A stretch of 64,000 nucleotides of DNA, from assembly GCF_013240295.1 (NCBI RefSeq), contig NZ_JABETK010000002.1:1922001-1986000 (forward strand), read 5' to 3'. Source of the stretch: Neoaquamicrobium sediminum. GTDB taxonomy: Bacteria > Pseudomonadota > Alphaproteobacteria > Rhizobiales > Rhizobiaceae. Numbering within the stretch: position 1 is the first letter of the stretch; every line of letters starts with the position of its first letter. Positions 19,075 through 28,907 of the stretch are shown piece after piece. The position numbers and the translations under genes are program-made. Under the pieces are notes generated by a model that was not told the DNA's origin, ran no database searches, and worked only from the letters and a program-made list of their open reading frames with translations.

Positions 19075-19662
19075 ATGGCCCGTTACAGCGAGACAGTAGA
19101 ACCCAGGGGCCGCGCGCACGGACGGTCTCCGTTGCTTGGCGGGGCGACATTCGAACTGCGCCATCGTGTGGCAAGGATGGCATGGTCGACCTGCTGGATT
19201 TTGTTCGCGAGATGGACGCCGCCGCAGTTGCAGCCGCTGCGCCGGCTGGTTCTGCGCGCCTTCGGAGCCGACATCCACCCGACGGCCATGGTGCGCAGCA
19301 GCGTGAAGATCTGGTGGCCCGGCAATTTGAAGATGGGTGAGCGGGCCTCTCTGGGACCGGGCGCAATCTGCTACAACGTCGCCCCGGTGACGATCGAGGA
19401 TTTCGCAATCGTCTCGCAACGGGCACATCTGTGTACGGGCACCCACGACATCGACGACCCGGACTTCCCGCTGCGTGCTCGGCCGATCAAGGTCGGGCGA
19501 AACGCATGGGTGGCGGCCGAGGCGTTCGTCGGTCCGGGGGTACATATCGGCGAAGGCGCGGTTCTTGGAGCCCGCGCGGTGACCTTCCGCAACCTTGAAG
19601 ACTGGACAGTCTATGGCGGCAATCACGCCGAGCCGCTCAGAAGTCGCAAAAAGATAGTCTGA
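19075..19662 (+). CDS. WcaF-like colanic acid biosynthesis acetyltransferase
   Basis: A 195-residue left-handed beta-helix O-acetyltransferase of the WcaF/LacA type. It has hexapeptide-repeat stretches (IHPTAMVRSSVKIWWPGN, VGRNAWVAAEAFVGPGVHIG) and the catalytic-His region CTGTHDIDDPDF. It transfers acetyl from acetyl-CoA to a sugar hydroxyl. It is the last gene of the plus-strand assembly operon, three bases after the polymerase-like gene. WcaF homologues typically accompany fucose-containing polymers, which agrees with gmd and fcl downstream. Confidence 0.85.
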   Translation: MARYSETVEPRGRAHGRSPLLGGATFELRHRVARMAWSTCWILFARWTPPQLQPLRRLVLRAFGADIHPTAMVRSSVKIWWPGNLKMGERASLGPGAICYNVAPVTIEDFAIVSQRAHLCTGTHDIDDPDFPLRARPIKVGRNAWVAAEAFVGPGVHIGEGAVLGARAVTFRNLEDWTVYGGNHAEPLRSRKKIV

Positions 19663-19677
19663 ACCAGCCCATCAAAC

Positions 19678-20859
19678 TCAAGCAGCGACGCGGATGTTCG
19701 GTTTTCTCGCAAGCGCGTAGGCATCGAGCGTCATGTTGGCGATCACCGGCCAGGTGAAGCGCTGCCTGACGAGCGCGCGGCCGGCAGCGCTCATTGCCTC
19801 GGCTGTCTCGGCGTCGGCCAGGATAGCCGAAAGTGCGGATGCAACAGCCTCCGCATTCAGATCGACGACCATGCCGGCGCCCACTGCCGCAACCTCGGGA
19901 AAATGGCACTCCTTCGAGATGACGACGGGTGCGCCGCAGGCGAGCGCCTCCGTGATCGCCACGCTGAACCCCTCCTGCCGACTGGGTAGGCAGAAGCACG
20001 CGGCATCGCAAAGCGCCTCGAGCTTCTCGCGGCCGTAGAGGCCGCCGACAAGGTGCACGCGCTTGCCAAGTCCATGGGTGTCAATGGCGCTGCGTAGGGA
20101 CGCTTCGGCCCCGTCGTCCGGGCCGGCAATCACCAGATCGACGTCCGGCCACTGCGGCGCGAGCCGCGCATAGGCATCGACCAGATAATCGAGCCCCTTC
20201 TTGGTGTGCAGCCGCGACAGAAACAGCACGAAGCGCCGTCCCGCCAGCGCCGAATGCTGGTTTGAAAAGCTGCCTTTTGGCGGCAACGGCTCAATCTCGT
20301 CGAGAAAGATGCCGTTGGGGATCGTTCGTGTTGGCGCGCGTAGGTTCAATGGCGCCAGTAGCCGCGCCTCGTCGTCGTTGAGCACATGGATGAACGCGGC
20401 CTCGTCGAGCATCCGTCGATAGCCCAAAGCGAGCGCGACCCGCTTCTTCCAGTATTTCTGCTGCAGGCTCCAGGGATCGAGCATTCCCGCCAGACGAACG
20501 CAGTATGGAATGCCGGCCGACCGCGCGACATTCGCCGCCTGCCGCAGGATCGGTTCCCATACTCCGTGAAGATGAACGGCATCGGCGCCAGCGATGATTT
20601 CGGTGAGAGGTCGGCGTGTCGCCAGCGCCAGTATGCGTTCGCTGCGGCCCGGTTCGGGCAGCAGGTGCCGTTCGACATCGAGTATCCCGGGCACGTCCAT
20701 CAGGGCCCTTCGAATGCGCGGCTCCGCTTCCGCATCCGCGTAGCTGACGATGTGCACATTGTGCCCTTTGGCAGCCTGGGCTGCGGCTATGCGCATCACG
20801 ACCCCGGGAGGGCCGCCGAAGGCCGGGTCGATCGAGCCGATGACGTGAACGACCTTCAT
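19678..20859 (-). CDS. GT4-family glycosyltransferase
   Basis: A 393-residue GT-B enzyme. It starts VVHVIGSIDPAFGGPPGVV, a common GT4 acceptor-domain opening, and ends with the donor-domain motifs FVLFLSRLHTKKGLDYLV and SRQEGFSVAITEALACG (EX7E). The ATG at 20859 overlaps the asnB-type gene stop; the longer frame to 20979 lies inside that gene. It is the last of four genes in a minus-strand operon. Confidence 0.87.
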   Translation of the reverse strand: MKVVHVIGSIDPAFGGPPGVVMRIAAAQAAKGHNVHIVSYADAEAEPRIRRALMDVPGILDVERHLLPEPGRSERILALATRRPLTEIIAGADAVHLHGVWEPILRQAANVARSAGIPYCVRLAGMLDPWSLQQKYWKKRVALALGYRRMLDEAAFIHVLNDDEARLLAPLNLRAPTRTIPNGIFLDEIEPLPPKGSFSNQHSALAGRRFVLFLSRLHTKKGLDYLVDAYARLAPQWPDVDLVIAGPDDGAEASLRSAIDTHGLGKRVHLVGGLYGREKLEALCDAACFCLPSRQEGFSVAITEALACGAPVVISKECHFPEVAAVGAGMVVDLNAEAVASALSAILADAETAEAMSAAGRALVRQRFTWPVIANMTLDAYALARKPNIRVAA

Positions 20860-22769
20860 GACGCGTACTCCCTTGCAGGCGAGGTGCGGGCGGTTCGGCG
20901 CAGATAGTGGCCGAGCACGCAGCAGGCGAAAGCGCGTGACCATGCCGGACTTTCCGGCTCGGTGACGAAGGTCGACCACAAGGCCTCGAGGCCTTCCGCC
21001 TCGACGAGCCCGGACGCGCGAAGATGTTCGAATCCGCTTCGGCAGCTCTCGGCCAGCGGGCCGAGCATCCAGCGCCGTATAGGCAGCGTGAAGCCGTGCT
21101 TGGGCTGGTTGAGGAGTTCGGGACGAAGCAGGTCCGGCATTGCCGCGCGAAGCATATGTTTGTCGGCGCGCCCGTTGGGAAGGCGAACGCGTCCCGGCAG
21201 GCCGAAAGCAAGGTCGACAAGCCGTCGATCAAGCAACGGTACGCGAATTTCCAGCGAGTGCGCCATGCCATCGGCATCCCCATCCCGCAGCAGCATGTTG
21301 CCCATGTAGAGGCGGCTCTCGAGCAGGCCGACACTCCATATCGGGTCCCGAGGATTGACGGGCATCGCCTCCATTTCCTCGGGATCGAGGAAATTTTCAT
21401 CCAGTCCCAGCCATCGCGCATCGAGACCGAGCGCATTCATCTGCGCAGGAGCCATTAGCCGCCGCCGATGAGTGTAGAGGCTGGTCAGGTCCGCGCCGGA
21501 TTCGGCCAGAGCGGCAGCCTTGGCCCGGAACGCTGCCGGCTTGCCCGCGCTGAGGAGTTCCGCCAGCCGCCGCCGCTTCGGCGCCGGCAGCCAGGATGCA
21601 TGTCTCAGCATCCGGTAGAGGCGCGGCACATCGACAAAGCTCGAATATCCGCCGAAAAGCTCGTCTCCGCCCTGCCCTGACAGGGCGACGGTTATGCCGT
21701 GTTCGCGCACTGCCTTTGAAATCACATAGACGTTGAGCCCGTCGATCGACGGCATATCGATCGCGCCCAGCCATGCTTCGGTCGTTGCAATCGCATCCGC
21801 GCTTTCGATGCGTATTTCCGTATGGTCGAGGCCGAAGCGGCGCGCTGTGTCGCCGGCCAGTTCCAGTTCGCTGAGATCGGGGTTCTCGGCAAAGCCGACT
21901 GTGAAGCTTCGCAGCGTCGAGGCGTGTCGCGCGGCAAGCCCGGCAACGATGGTGCTGTCGAGGCCGGAAGACAGGAACACGCCTACCGGCACATCGCTCA
22001 CCAGATGATCGCGCACCGATGCTTCCAGCGTTCCACGTACAGCCTCGACGGCTTCCGATCGGCTCAGATGCGATTCAGGCCGCGGTGGCGACCAGTAGTG
22101 CACCGGCGGCTCTTCTTCGCCCCTGGCCGTCAGCATCTGCCACGCGCCGGCCGGAAACGACCGGATGTTGCGGAACATCGTATAGGGATGCTGGCATGCG
22201 CCGTAGGAGAATAGCCCTGCGATGCCGCGCGGGTCGATCTGCGGCTCGAGCAGACCCGAGGCGAGAATGGCGCGCACCTCGCTGGCAAAGACGAATGTAC
22301 GCCCGCGCCGCCCGATATAGAGCGGCTTGATCCCCAGGGGATCGCGCGCAAGCATCATCTCCCCGGTAGCGGCCCGGTAGAATGCGAACGCGAACATGCC
22401 CTGCAAGCGCGACAGCGCGCGCGGCCCCCACTCGACGAGCGCGTGCAGCAGCACCTCGGAATCGCTATCGCCCAGAAAGACGGTGCCGCCGGCACTCAGC
22501 TCCGCCTTGAGATCGCGATAGTTGTATATCTCGCCATTGTAGACGAGCACGTCACCGGTATGCGGATGAACCATCGGCTGCGCGCCCTGGGCCGACAGGT
22601 CGATGATTGAGAGCCGCCGGTGGCCCAGCCCGAGGGTCGCATCGCCCATCGTCAGATAATGCTCGCCGCCGCCGTCTGGGCCACGATGGCGTTGCGCGTC
22701 AACCATTGCCGGCAACGCCAGCCGCGCAATCCCGCCATCCTGGCAAATGACACCTGCTATACCGCACAT
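20856..22769 (-). CDS. asnB: asparagine synthase-type glutamine amidotransferase
   Basis: A 637-residue AsnB-family protein. After processing, Cys2 of MCGIAGVICQDGG is the N-terminal nucleophile of the glutaminase domain, with RHRGPDGGG and LVYNGEIYNY (about residues 1-200). The synthetase domain has the pyrophosphate loop FLSSGLDSTIVAG and GQGGDELFGGY. In polysaccharide loci such proteins amidate uronic-acid carboxyls rather than making free asparagine; that role is inferred here from position. The start at 22769 is fixed by the catalytic Cys2 and overlaps the previous gene by 13 bases. Complete, no defects seen. Confidence 0.85.
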   Translation of the reverse strand: MCGIAGVICQDGGIARLALPAMVDAQRHRGPDGGGEHYLTMGDATLGLGHRRLSIIDLSAQGAQPMVHPHTGDVLVYNGEIYNYRDLKAELSAGGTVFLGDSDSEVLLHALVEWGPRALSRLQGMFAFAFYRAATGEMMLARDPLGIKPLYIGRRGRTFVFASEVRAILASGLLEPQIDPRGIAGLFSYGACQHPYTMFRNIRSFPAGAWQMLTARGEEEPPVHYWSPPRPESHLSRSEAVEAVRGTLEASVRDHLVSDVPVGVFLSSGLDSTIVAGLAARHASTLRSFTVGFAENPDLSELELAGDTARRFGLDHTEIRIESADAIATTEAWLGAIDMPSIDGLNVYVISKAVREHGITVALSGQGGDELFGGYSSFVDVPRLYRMLRHASWLPAPKRRRLAELLSAGKPAAFRAKAAALAESGADLTSLYTHRRRLMAPAQMNALGLDARWLGLDENFLDPEEMEAMPVNPRDPIWSVGLLESRLYMGNMLLRDGDADGMAHSLEIRVPLLDRRLVDLAFGLPGRVRLPNGRADKHMLRAAMPDLLRPELLNQPKHGFTLPIRRWMLGPLAESCRSGFEHLRASGLVEAEGLEALWSTFVTEPESPAWSRAFACCVLGHYLRRTARTSPAREYAS

Positions 22770-24016
22770 GGCAGTTTTTCCATTTCGGCCGATGCGGAAG
22801 GATCGAAGGCGGCCCACAGCCGCCGGCCATAAGCAGCCACATCGAACTCGGCCGCCCGCGCACGCGCATTGCGTCCCATCCACACGACGAGATCGGGATC
22901 TGCGGAGAGCCGCGAAATCCTGTCACACAGGGCGTCGACATCGCCCGCAGCGCAAACGAAACCATCGACGCCATCGCGAACCACGCTGCCCGCATTCGGC
23001 GTCGTCACGACCGGCAGCCCGGCTGCGAGTGCCTCGTAGATCACCGTTGCCGACCCCTCGCAGATCGACGGCAGGAAGAATATGTCGGCCCAGTCGTATT
23101 GTGCCGGAATTTCGGAGCGGGGCACCTGCCCCGTCACGGTGAGGGCGTCGGCCAGCTCGCGCTGGCGCGCCGCCGGCAGTTGCTCGACCGGCCCGACGAA
23201 GCGGAATGACGCCTCCTTGCTCAGACGCAGTGCCGAGGTCATGACGTCGGGCGTGCCTTTCCTGAGGCAGGCCGCACCCACCGTCAGCACCCGCAACCGG
23301 CCCGGCAAACGGGGCGTCGAAAAGTTTCGCACGACCGTGGCGTCGACCCCGTAAGGCACGACCACGCAACGCTCGACCGGCCCTCCAGCCGCAGCGATAC
23401 CGTCGCGAACGAAGTCGGACGCGCATATGACGAGGGCGGCCGCTTCCCATCGTCGTTTTTCGCGCTGCGCGTACTCGCCAGCCAGCGGCACCTCGTCCGG
23501 CGCAGGCTCCCAGCCCGGATGCCGCTCGGTTTCGAGGGCCACCAGACGGTCGGCCACCGAGCGCGGCGCGATAACCTGCTCCACGGCGCTCCAGAGGCCT
23601 TGCTTTCGCGCCGCCTGCAGTTGCTCGAGGCATTCGCCGCTCATGCCGTAGAAGGCGCGGGCTTCCCCGAAGCCTTCCGCCACCACCGCGCGCGAGAATG
23701 CGCGCCCCGCTTCCAGCGCGACCTGGGTGTCGACAGCGATTGTCGGCGTCATCATGCGACGGATGACGGACTGAAGCCCAATCGTCTCGAAGCAGCGTAT
23801 CTTGTGGGGCGGTATGCCTTGCGGAACCCTGCCGGCGAGGCGTCTTAGCGAGGCCGGCAGGGCGCGGCGCGGCATCATGCCGAGCGCGCGCGGCCAGCCG
23901 CGTGCGGCGCAAATGTCGGTATTGAGCCGCTCGAGGCGGCCAAGGTTTTCGAAGATGCGAGGCACCGCATAGTGCATGCGCGCGCCAAGCTGACTGACGA
24001 CGACTGTTCCCTTCAT
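22757..24016 (-). CDS. GT4-family glycosyltransferase
   Basis: A 419-residue GT-B enzyme with a divergent acceptor domain (MKGTVVVSQLGARMHYAVP start) and a clear GT4 donor domain: VVVPYGVDATVV, LRVLTVGAACLRKGTPDVM and the EX7E motif PSICEGSATVIYEALAAG. The ATG at 24016 overlaps the previous stop (ATGA), which fixes the start; the longer frame to 24091 lies within the upstream gene. Second gene of the four-gene minus-strand operon. Confidence 0.85.
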   Translation of the reverse strand: MKGTVVVSQLGARMHYAVPRIFENLGRLERLNTDICAARGWPRALGMMPRRALPASLRRLAGRVPQGIPPHKIRCFETIGLQSVIRRMMTPTIAVDTQVALEAGRAFSRAVVAEGFGEARAFYGMSGECLEQLQAARKQGLWSAVEQVIAPRSVADRLVALETERHPGWEPAPDEVPLAGEYAQREKRRWEAAALVICASDFVRDGIAAAGGPVERCVVVPYGVDATVVRNFSTPRLPGRLRVLTVGAACLRKGTPDVMTSALRLSKEASFRFVGPVEQLPAARQRELADALTVTGQVPRSEIPAQYDWADIFFLPSICEGSATVIYEALAAGLPVVTTPNAGSVVRDGVDGFVCAAGDVDALCDRISRLSADPDLVVWMGRNARARAAEFDVAAYGRRLWAAFDPSASAEMEKLPCAV

Positions 24017-25267
24017 GCGGTTGCTGCGCCTCCGCGCGTCTCGACGGGAATGCCGCTCTGGGGCGCGAGCTTCAGCACCGCGCGAAGCCATGCGTTAACG
24101 CCGATGCCAATCGAATATTCGTTCTCGAACAGCCGCCTTGCGTTCTCGCCCAACATACGAAGGCGCTCTTCGTCATCGCGCAGGGCGACGATCTCGGCAG
24201 CCAGGCCTTTCGCGTCCTCGATCTCGAATGCACTTCCACAATCGTAATCGCGCGCGACGCGGGCGACTTCTCCCCCAAGCGAACCGACGAAAAGCGTCGG
24301 CCGGCCTGCAGCCAACACGCCGTAAAACTTGCTGGGAATGATGCAGTGTTCCAGCTCCGGCAGCAGCGACACCAGATGCGCATCCGCGACGCAGAGGCTT
24401 TGCGAAAGCACGTCGATCGGCTGCAGCGGCTTGAAGGTCACGTTTTCGAGCCGGCGGCGCTTCACTTCCGCCTCGACCGTCTTGCGCTGTCCGTCCGTCA
24501 CCGACCATCAGAAAATGGATGTCGTTCTGGTCGCGCAACCGGTCCGCTGCTTCAAGCAGCGTCGAGAAATCATGCGCACGCCCGAAGTTTCCGGAATATC
24601 CGACCACAAACTTGTCCCGGAGGCCCCACTGGGCACGCAGCTCGTTCTTTTGTCGTTCAATCGGCCGTATCTCGCCGCCGTCGGACCAGTGATGAACGAC
24701 CGAAATCGGCGTCGTGGTTGTCGCTGCCAGATGGCGCGCCATGGTGCCTGTCGGACAGACGATCAACGACGCGCGCCGGTCCGACCAGTTCCGTAGGCGC
24801 AGAGCGAGCGCTGCAAGCCTTGGATGCCGGTCCAGCATTCCAAGTTCGATGGCGGTTTCCGGAAAAAGGTCCATGACCCAGCCCACCAGCGCCGCGCCGC
24901 GAAGGCGGATCGGCAAGGCCGTGGCGACCGAAAGCAGCGGCGGGTCGGTGCAGTTGACGCACAGATCGCCCCGGCGGGCGTTCACAAGCATCCACCACGC
25001 GGCAAGAACGTGGAACGAAAGATAGTCGGCGGCACGGCCGGGCAGGCTCCCCCTCCCAAACGCGGAGGTAGCCAGCCTCGTGACCTCGACCCCCTGGATC
25101 GTTTCGCGAGCCGGAAGGACCGCATCGTTGTCGTTGTGGAACTGCCGGCTTGTGACCACGGCCACCGAATAGCCCCGTTTTGCAAGCGCGAAGGCCAGCC
25201 CGGAGACCATTCGGCTCGTTGCCGACTGGTCGGGATGGAAGTAGCGGTTGACGAGGACGATCCGCAT
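24013..25267 (-). CDS. GT4-family glycosyltransferase, WbuB/WcaI-like (frameshifted)
   Basis: About 417 residues in two frames. The N-terminal frame starts RIVLVNRYFHPDQSATSRMV, carries VGWVMDLFPETAIELGML, and reaches FVVGYSGNFGRAHDFSTLLE. The C-terminal frame continues with NVTFKPLQPIDVLSQSL and PSKFYGVLAAGRPTLFV, the modified donor motif of WbuB/WcaI-type transferases. The break is near 24491-24506; removing one C restores FLMVGDGGQRKTV. These enzymes often add a fucosamine or related sugar to the lipid carrier product. It is the first gene of the operon ending with the GT4 gene at 19678. Confidence 0.8.
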
Positions 25268-25338
25268 GCGAGCGCCTGTGTTCGTTTTGGTGCATCGCAG
25301 GCTGTGACTTCACAACCGGAACCGCAATTTCAGCGAAA

Positions 25339-25397
25339 GGTGGAGCCGGAGCGGTATTCGAACCCGCCTACCCCTTATGGCTGCGGAAGGCCGCTCC
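25339..25397 (-). other. tRNA-3'-end-like fragment with flanking inverted repeat
   Basis: Read on the minus strand, this stretch ends in GGGTTCGAATACC and CGGCTCCACC, which resemble a tRNA T-arm and acceptor end. A perfect GAGCGG/CCGCTC inverted repeat lies around it. No D-arm, anticodon arm or matching 5' acceptor strand could be built, and the last T-stem pair is wrong (A where C is expected). It may be a decayed tRNA 3' end left by integration, or chance. Confidence 0.25.
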
Positions 25398-25545
25398 GAT
25401 TGCGGCAGAACGTGCCACCCGCCTGCAGGCTACACCTTTAGGGCTGTGCTGTTTCGCCCCGCCATGCACCTATTTGGCAAGTTCCGCGCCCGCGCGAGAC
25501 CGGCAAAGCTGCGGTCTGGTCTTGCCAACATAAAAGGGGGCGCAA

Positions 25546-26619
25546 TTGCCGAAACAGCGAGCACTCATCATCGGCGTCACGGGACAGGATGGCTCCTATC
25601 TCGCGGAGCTTCTGCTGTCGAAGGGCTACGAGGTCCACGGTCTGAAGCGGCGTTCGTCCTCTTTCAACACCGCGCGCATCGATCACCTCTACCAGGACCC
25701 GCACGACGAGGATATTCGTTTCATCCTGCATTATGGCGATCTGACCGACGCGACAAATCTCTGCCGCGTGATCCAGAAGGTGAAGCCGCACGAGATCTAC
25801 AATCTCGGCGCCCAGAGCCATGTTCAGGTAAGCTTCGAAACACCCGAATACACGGCAAACGCAGATGCGCTCGGAACCTTGAGGCTGCTGGAAGCGATCC
25901 GCATCCTCGGTTTGGAGAATGAGTGCCGTTTCTACCAGGCCTCGACATCCGAGCTCTTCGGCAAGACCGCACCGACGGCGCAGAACGAAATGACGCCGTT
26001 CGTGCCGCAGAGCCCCTACGCGACAGCCAAGTTGTTTTCATATTGGACCACGGTCAACTACCGTGACGCCTATGGCATGCACGCCTCGAACGGCATTCTC
26101 TTCAACCATGAAAGCCCGGTGCGCGGCGAAACCTTCGTGACCCGCAAGATCACCCGTGGCGTCGCCGCCATCGAACGCGGGCTGCAGAAGCGTCTCATGC
26201 TCGGCAATCTCGACGCCAAGCGCGACTGGGGCCACGCTCGCGACTACGTGGAAGGCATGTGGCGCATCGTTCAGCAGGACGTCCCTGACGACTACGTGCT
26301 GGCGACGGGCGAAACGCACACGGTCCGGGAATTTGTCGAGAAAGCCTTCTCGGTTGTCGACTGTACGATCGAATGGGCGGGAAATGGCGTCGAGGAAATC
26401 GGCATCGACACGCGCAACGGCAATACGATCATCGAGATCGATCCCCGCTACTTCCGGCCGAACGAAGTGGACTTCCTGCTGGGCGACGCGTCGAAGGCGC
26501 GCGAAAAGCTCGGATGGTCGCACAGCTGCTCCTTCGACGATCTCGTCGCCGAGATGGTCAGCTCGGACATGAGAACCATAGCGCTCGAGGCTGGTCGCAA
26601 TGACTTCCATGGCATGTGA
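25546..26619 (+). CDS. gmd: GDP-mannose 4,6-dehydratase
   Basis: A 357-residue extended SDR that turns GDP-mannose into GDP-4-keto-6-deoxymannose using bound NADP. Motifs: IIGVTGQDGSYLAELLLSKG at the N-terminus, LKRRSSSFNTARID (NADP site), ASTSELFG with the catalytic Thr/Ser and Glu, and SPYATAKLFSYW with the YxxxK pair. Length fits the family. The start is a TTG at 25546, supported by AGGGGG about five bases upstream and by the family N-terminus. It overlaps the start of fcl by about 20 bases, so the two genes form one operon making GDP-L-fucose. Confidence 0.95.
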   Translation: MPKQRALIIGVTGQDGSYLAELLLSKGYEVHGLKRRSSSFNTARIDHLYQDPHDEDIRFILHYGDLTDATNLCRVIQKVKPHEIYNLGAQSHVQVSFETPEYTANADALGTLRLLEAIRILGLENECRFYQASTSELFGKTAPTAQNEMTPFVPQSPYATAKLFSYWTTVNYRDAYGMHASNGILFNHESPVRGETFVTRKITRGVAAIERGLQKRLMLGNLDAKRDWGHARDYVEGMWRIVQQDVPDDYVLATGETHTVREFVEKAFSVVDCTIEWAGNGVEEIGIDTRNGNTIIEIDPRYFRPNEVDFLLGDASKAREKLGWSHSCSFDDLVAEMVSSDMRTIALEAGRNDFHGM

Positions 26620-27601
26620 GCAGACGTTCGAGCTGCGCGGCAAACGGATCTGGATCGCCGGACACACTGGTCTCGTGGGCTCGGCCCTGCACCGGCGCCT
26701 GTCGCAGGAGCCGTGCGAATTGCTGCTGGCCGGCCATGACGAACTCGACCTTATCCGCCAGGATGCGACCGAGGCATGGATGCGCCGTACGCGACCTCAG
26801 GTGGTGGTGGTCGCGGCGGCACGAGTGGGCGGCATCATGGCCAACTCCCGCTACCCGGCCGACTTTCTCTACGACAATCTGATGATTGCGGCGAATGTGC
26901 TGAGGACAGCGCACGAAATCGGCGTCGAACGGCTCGTTTGGCTTGGTTCGAGCTGCATCTATCCGCGCGAGGCCGAACAGCCCATTCGGGAAGATTCTAT
27001 TCTGACCGGACCGCTGGAGGCAACCAACGAAGCCTATGCGATCGCCAAGATCGCCGGGCTCAAGCTGGCAGAGTCCTACAACCGGCAGCATGGCCAGCAG
27101 TTCTTCACGGTAATGCCGTGCAACCTCTACGGACCGAACGACAATTTCGATCCGCAGAACTCGCACGTTATCCCCGCGCTCATGCGCAGGATGCACGAAG
27201 CGAAGGAAGCTGGGGCGCGAACCGTGGAACTATGGGGCACGGGAACGCCGCTTCGCGAGTTCCTGCACGTCGACGATCTGGCGGACGCTGTGGTGTTGCT
27301 GCTCAGTCGCCACGTAAGCGGCGAACCGGTCAACGTCGGGTCGGGCCTGGAGATTTCTATTGCCGACCTCGCGCATGTGGTCGCCCGCGTCGTCGGTTAT
27401 CGCGGCCGGATCGTCTTCGATCCGACCAAGCCCGACGGAACGCCGCGAAAGGTTCTGGGATCGCAGCGCGTCAAATCGCTCGGCTGGCGACCGTCAATTT
27501 CTCTAGAAGACGGGCTTGGCGAAATGTATCGCGCCTGGCGCGCCCGCAACGCTGTGGCGCAACCGCCGTTGGGCCGCGCCGTGGAGCAGGTTGTCGGATG
27601 A
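26600..27601 (+). CDS. fcl: GDP-L-fucose synthase
   Basis: A 333-residue epimerase-reductase that converts GDP-4-keto-6-deoxymannose to GDP-L-fucose. Motifs: RIWIAGHTGLVGSALHRRL (NADPH site), VVAAARVGGIMANSRYPADF, LGSSCIYPREAEQPIRED with the catalytic Ser-Cys, and NEAYAIAKIAGLKLAESY with YxxxK; the fold ends with LREFLHVDDLADA. The ATG at 26600 lies inside the end of gmd; ATG at 26609 is an alternative. The pair shows that the polymer contains L-fucose or a derivative. Confidence 0.95.
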   Translation: MTSMACEQTFELRGKRIWIAGHTGLVGSALHRRLSQEPCELLLAGHDELDLIRQDATEAWMRRTRPQVVVVAAARVGGIMANSRYPADFLYDNLMIAANVLRTAHEIGVERLVWLGSSCIYPREAEQPIREDSILTGPLEATNEAYAIAKIAGLKLAESYNRQHGQQFFTVMPCNLYGPNDNFDPQNSHVIPALMRRMHEAKEAGARTVELWGTGTPLREFLHVDDLADAVVLLLSRHVSGEPVNVGSGLEISIADLAHVVARVVGYRGRIVFDPTKPDGTPRKVLGSQRVKSLGWRPSISLEDGLGEMYRAWRARNAVAQPPLGRAVEQVVG

Positions 27602-27641
27602 GAGAGGGAGCGGCGCCGGCGGCATGAAGCCGCCGGAACCT

Positions 27642-28907
27642 TCAGTTCGTGTTGGCGCTCGTAGCGACCGGTCGAACCATCTCGGCTCTGAGGATATCCC
27701 CCGGCCTGATCTGTTCACGTTCGCCGACAGGCGTTTCCTCATAGTCACCCTCGGGCGTCCGGCGCAGGATGCGATAGGACAGCGTAACACCCGCCTGAAG
27801 CTGCGCGCCGGAATCCGCCGTCATGGCGACTTCAACCATGGAAGCCAGAAGCGCCTCCTCGCGTTTGGCCTTGCGCTCAAGCTCCAGTTCGACTTCCTGC
27901 AACTTGGCGGCCGCCTCGTTGCGGCGCTGTTCCTTGAGGCCTTCGCGCCTTTGCTGGACCGCAAGCAGGTTCTGCCGCGCGCGGGCGAGATAGGAGTTGA
28001 GTTCCAGCGCGTCGCGTCGCGTGGCGGAAAGCCGGCGCTCGGATTCGCGCAGGTTTGACTTGGACGTGAGGCCGCGCTCGACGAGTTGGGTCGTCGCCGC
28101 CACGTCCTCGCCAAGCAGCCTTATTTCGTCCTCATGCAGTTTGATGCTTTGGGTGATGCTCGCGATCTCGTCGACGAAACTCTGCTCCTGAGCCAGAAGT
28201 GCTTTCCCCTCAGCCTCCAGATTGGCGTTGCGGATCGTCAGCAGATCCCGTTCACGCTCGTTGACCTTTCGCTGAAAAGCCAGGAGCGCCGGCTCGTCCT
28301 TGCGTGGCTCCGGCGGAATGAAGTCGCCATCGTCCAGTTCGGCACGATGTCGCGCACGCGCAGCCTCCAGGCCCATGATCTGCAGTTCGTTGTCATTGAG
28401 TTCCTGGCGCATTCCCAGAAGCTGGAGACCGCTGCCGCTGGCCAGAGGCGTTTCAGCACGTCGAAGGCCGCCACCCAGAGCAAACAGCTCCAGCGTGATC
28501 ATCCCGGGCCGATAGTCGTAGCGGCCTGGAGTCTGCACGTCGCCAAGGACGAAAACCGGCGCGTAGCGGCTGACAGCAGCCGCCACGGACAGGCCCGGCA
28601 CGAATTCCGCGAGGTCGCGGGAAAGCGCATCGGCGACATCCGCCGTGGATTTGCCGGATACCGCGACCTGCCCCAGAAGCGGGTACGCGATCGCGCCATC
28701 ATTGATCGTAAATTCGCCAGACAGGCCCTCCTCGCCGAAGACGTTGATAGCCAGCACATCACCGTTTCCGAGAAGGTACGGCTCGTTTGCAGCCTGGCCG
28801 AACGCGCTTGATACCGTGACAGCCAGCAAAGCGCTGCCGGCGACCGTAGCGAACAGGCGTTGGGCAAACCGGCCTTGCCCGGCCTTGGTGGCAATGGTGC
28901 TTTTCAT
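27642..28907 (-). CDS. polysaccharide export protein (Wza/ExoF-like)
   Basis: A 421-residue exported protein. A signal peptide (residues 1 to about 38) precedes the polysaccharide-export domain (YLLGNGDVLAINVFGEEGLS) and a soluble-ligand-binding-type domain (PVFVLGDVQTPGRYDYRPG). A long charged coiled-coil region (about residues 180-350) and a C-terminal beta segment follow, as in rhizobial ExoF. There is no lipobox cysteine, unlike E. coli Wza. It would form the periplasmic/outer-membrane part of the export channel. Its ATG overlaps the stop of the upstream ExoP/Wzc-like gene (ATGA). Confidence 0.87.
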   Translation of the reverse strand: MKSTIATKAGQGRFAQRLFATVAGSALLAVTVSSAFGQAANEPYLLGNGDVLAINVFGEEGLSGEFTINDGAIAYPLLGQVAVSGKSTADVADALSRDLAEFVPGLSVAAAVSRYAPVFVLGDVQTPGRYDYRPGMITLELFALGGGLRRAETPLASGSGLQLLGMRQELNDNELQIMGLEAARARHRAELDDGDFIPPEPRKDEPALLAFQRKVNERERDLLTIRNANLEAEGKALLAQEQSFVDEIASITQSIKLHEDEIRLLGEDVAATTQLVERGLTSKSNLRESERRLSATRRDALELNSYLARARQNLLAVQQRREGLKEQRRNEAAAKLQEVELELERKAKREEALLASMVEVAMTADSGAQLQAGVTLSYRILRRTPEGDYEETPVGEREQIRPGDILRAEMVRPVATSANTN

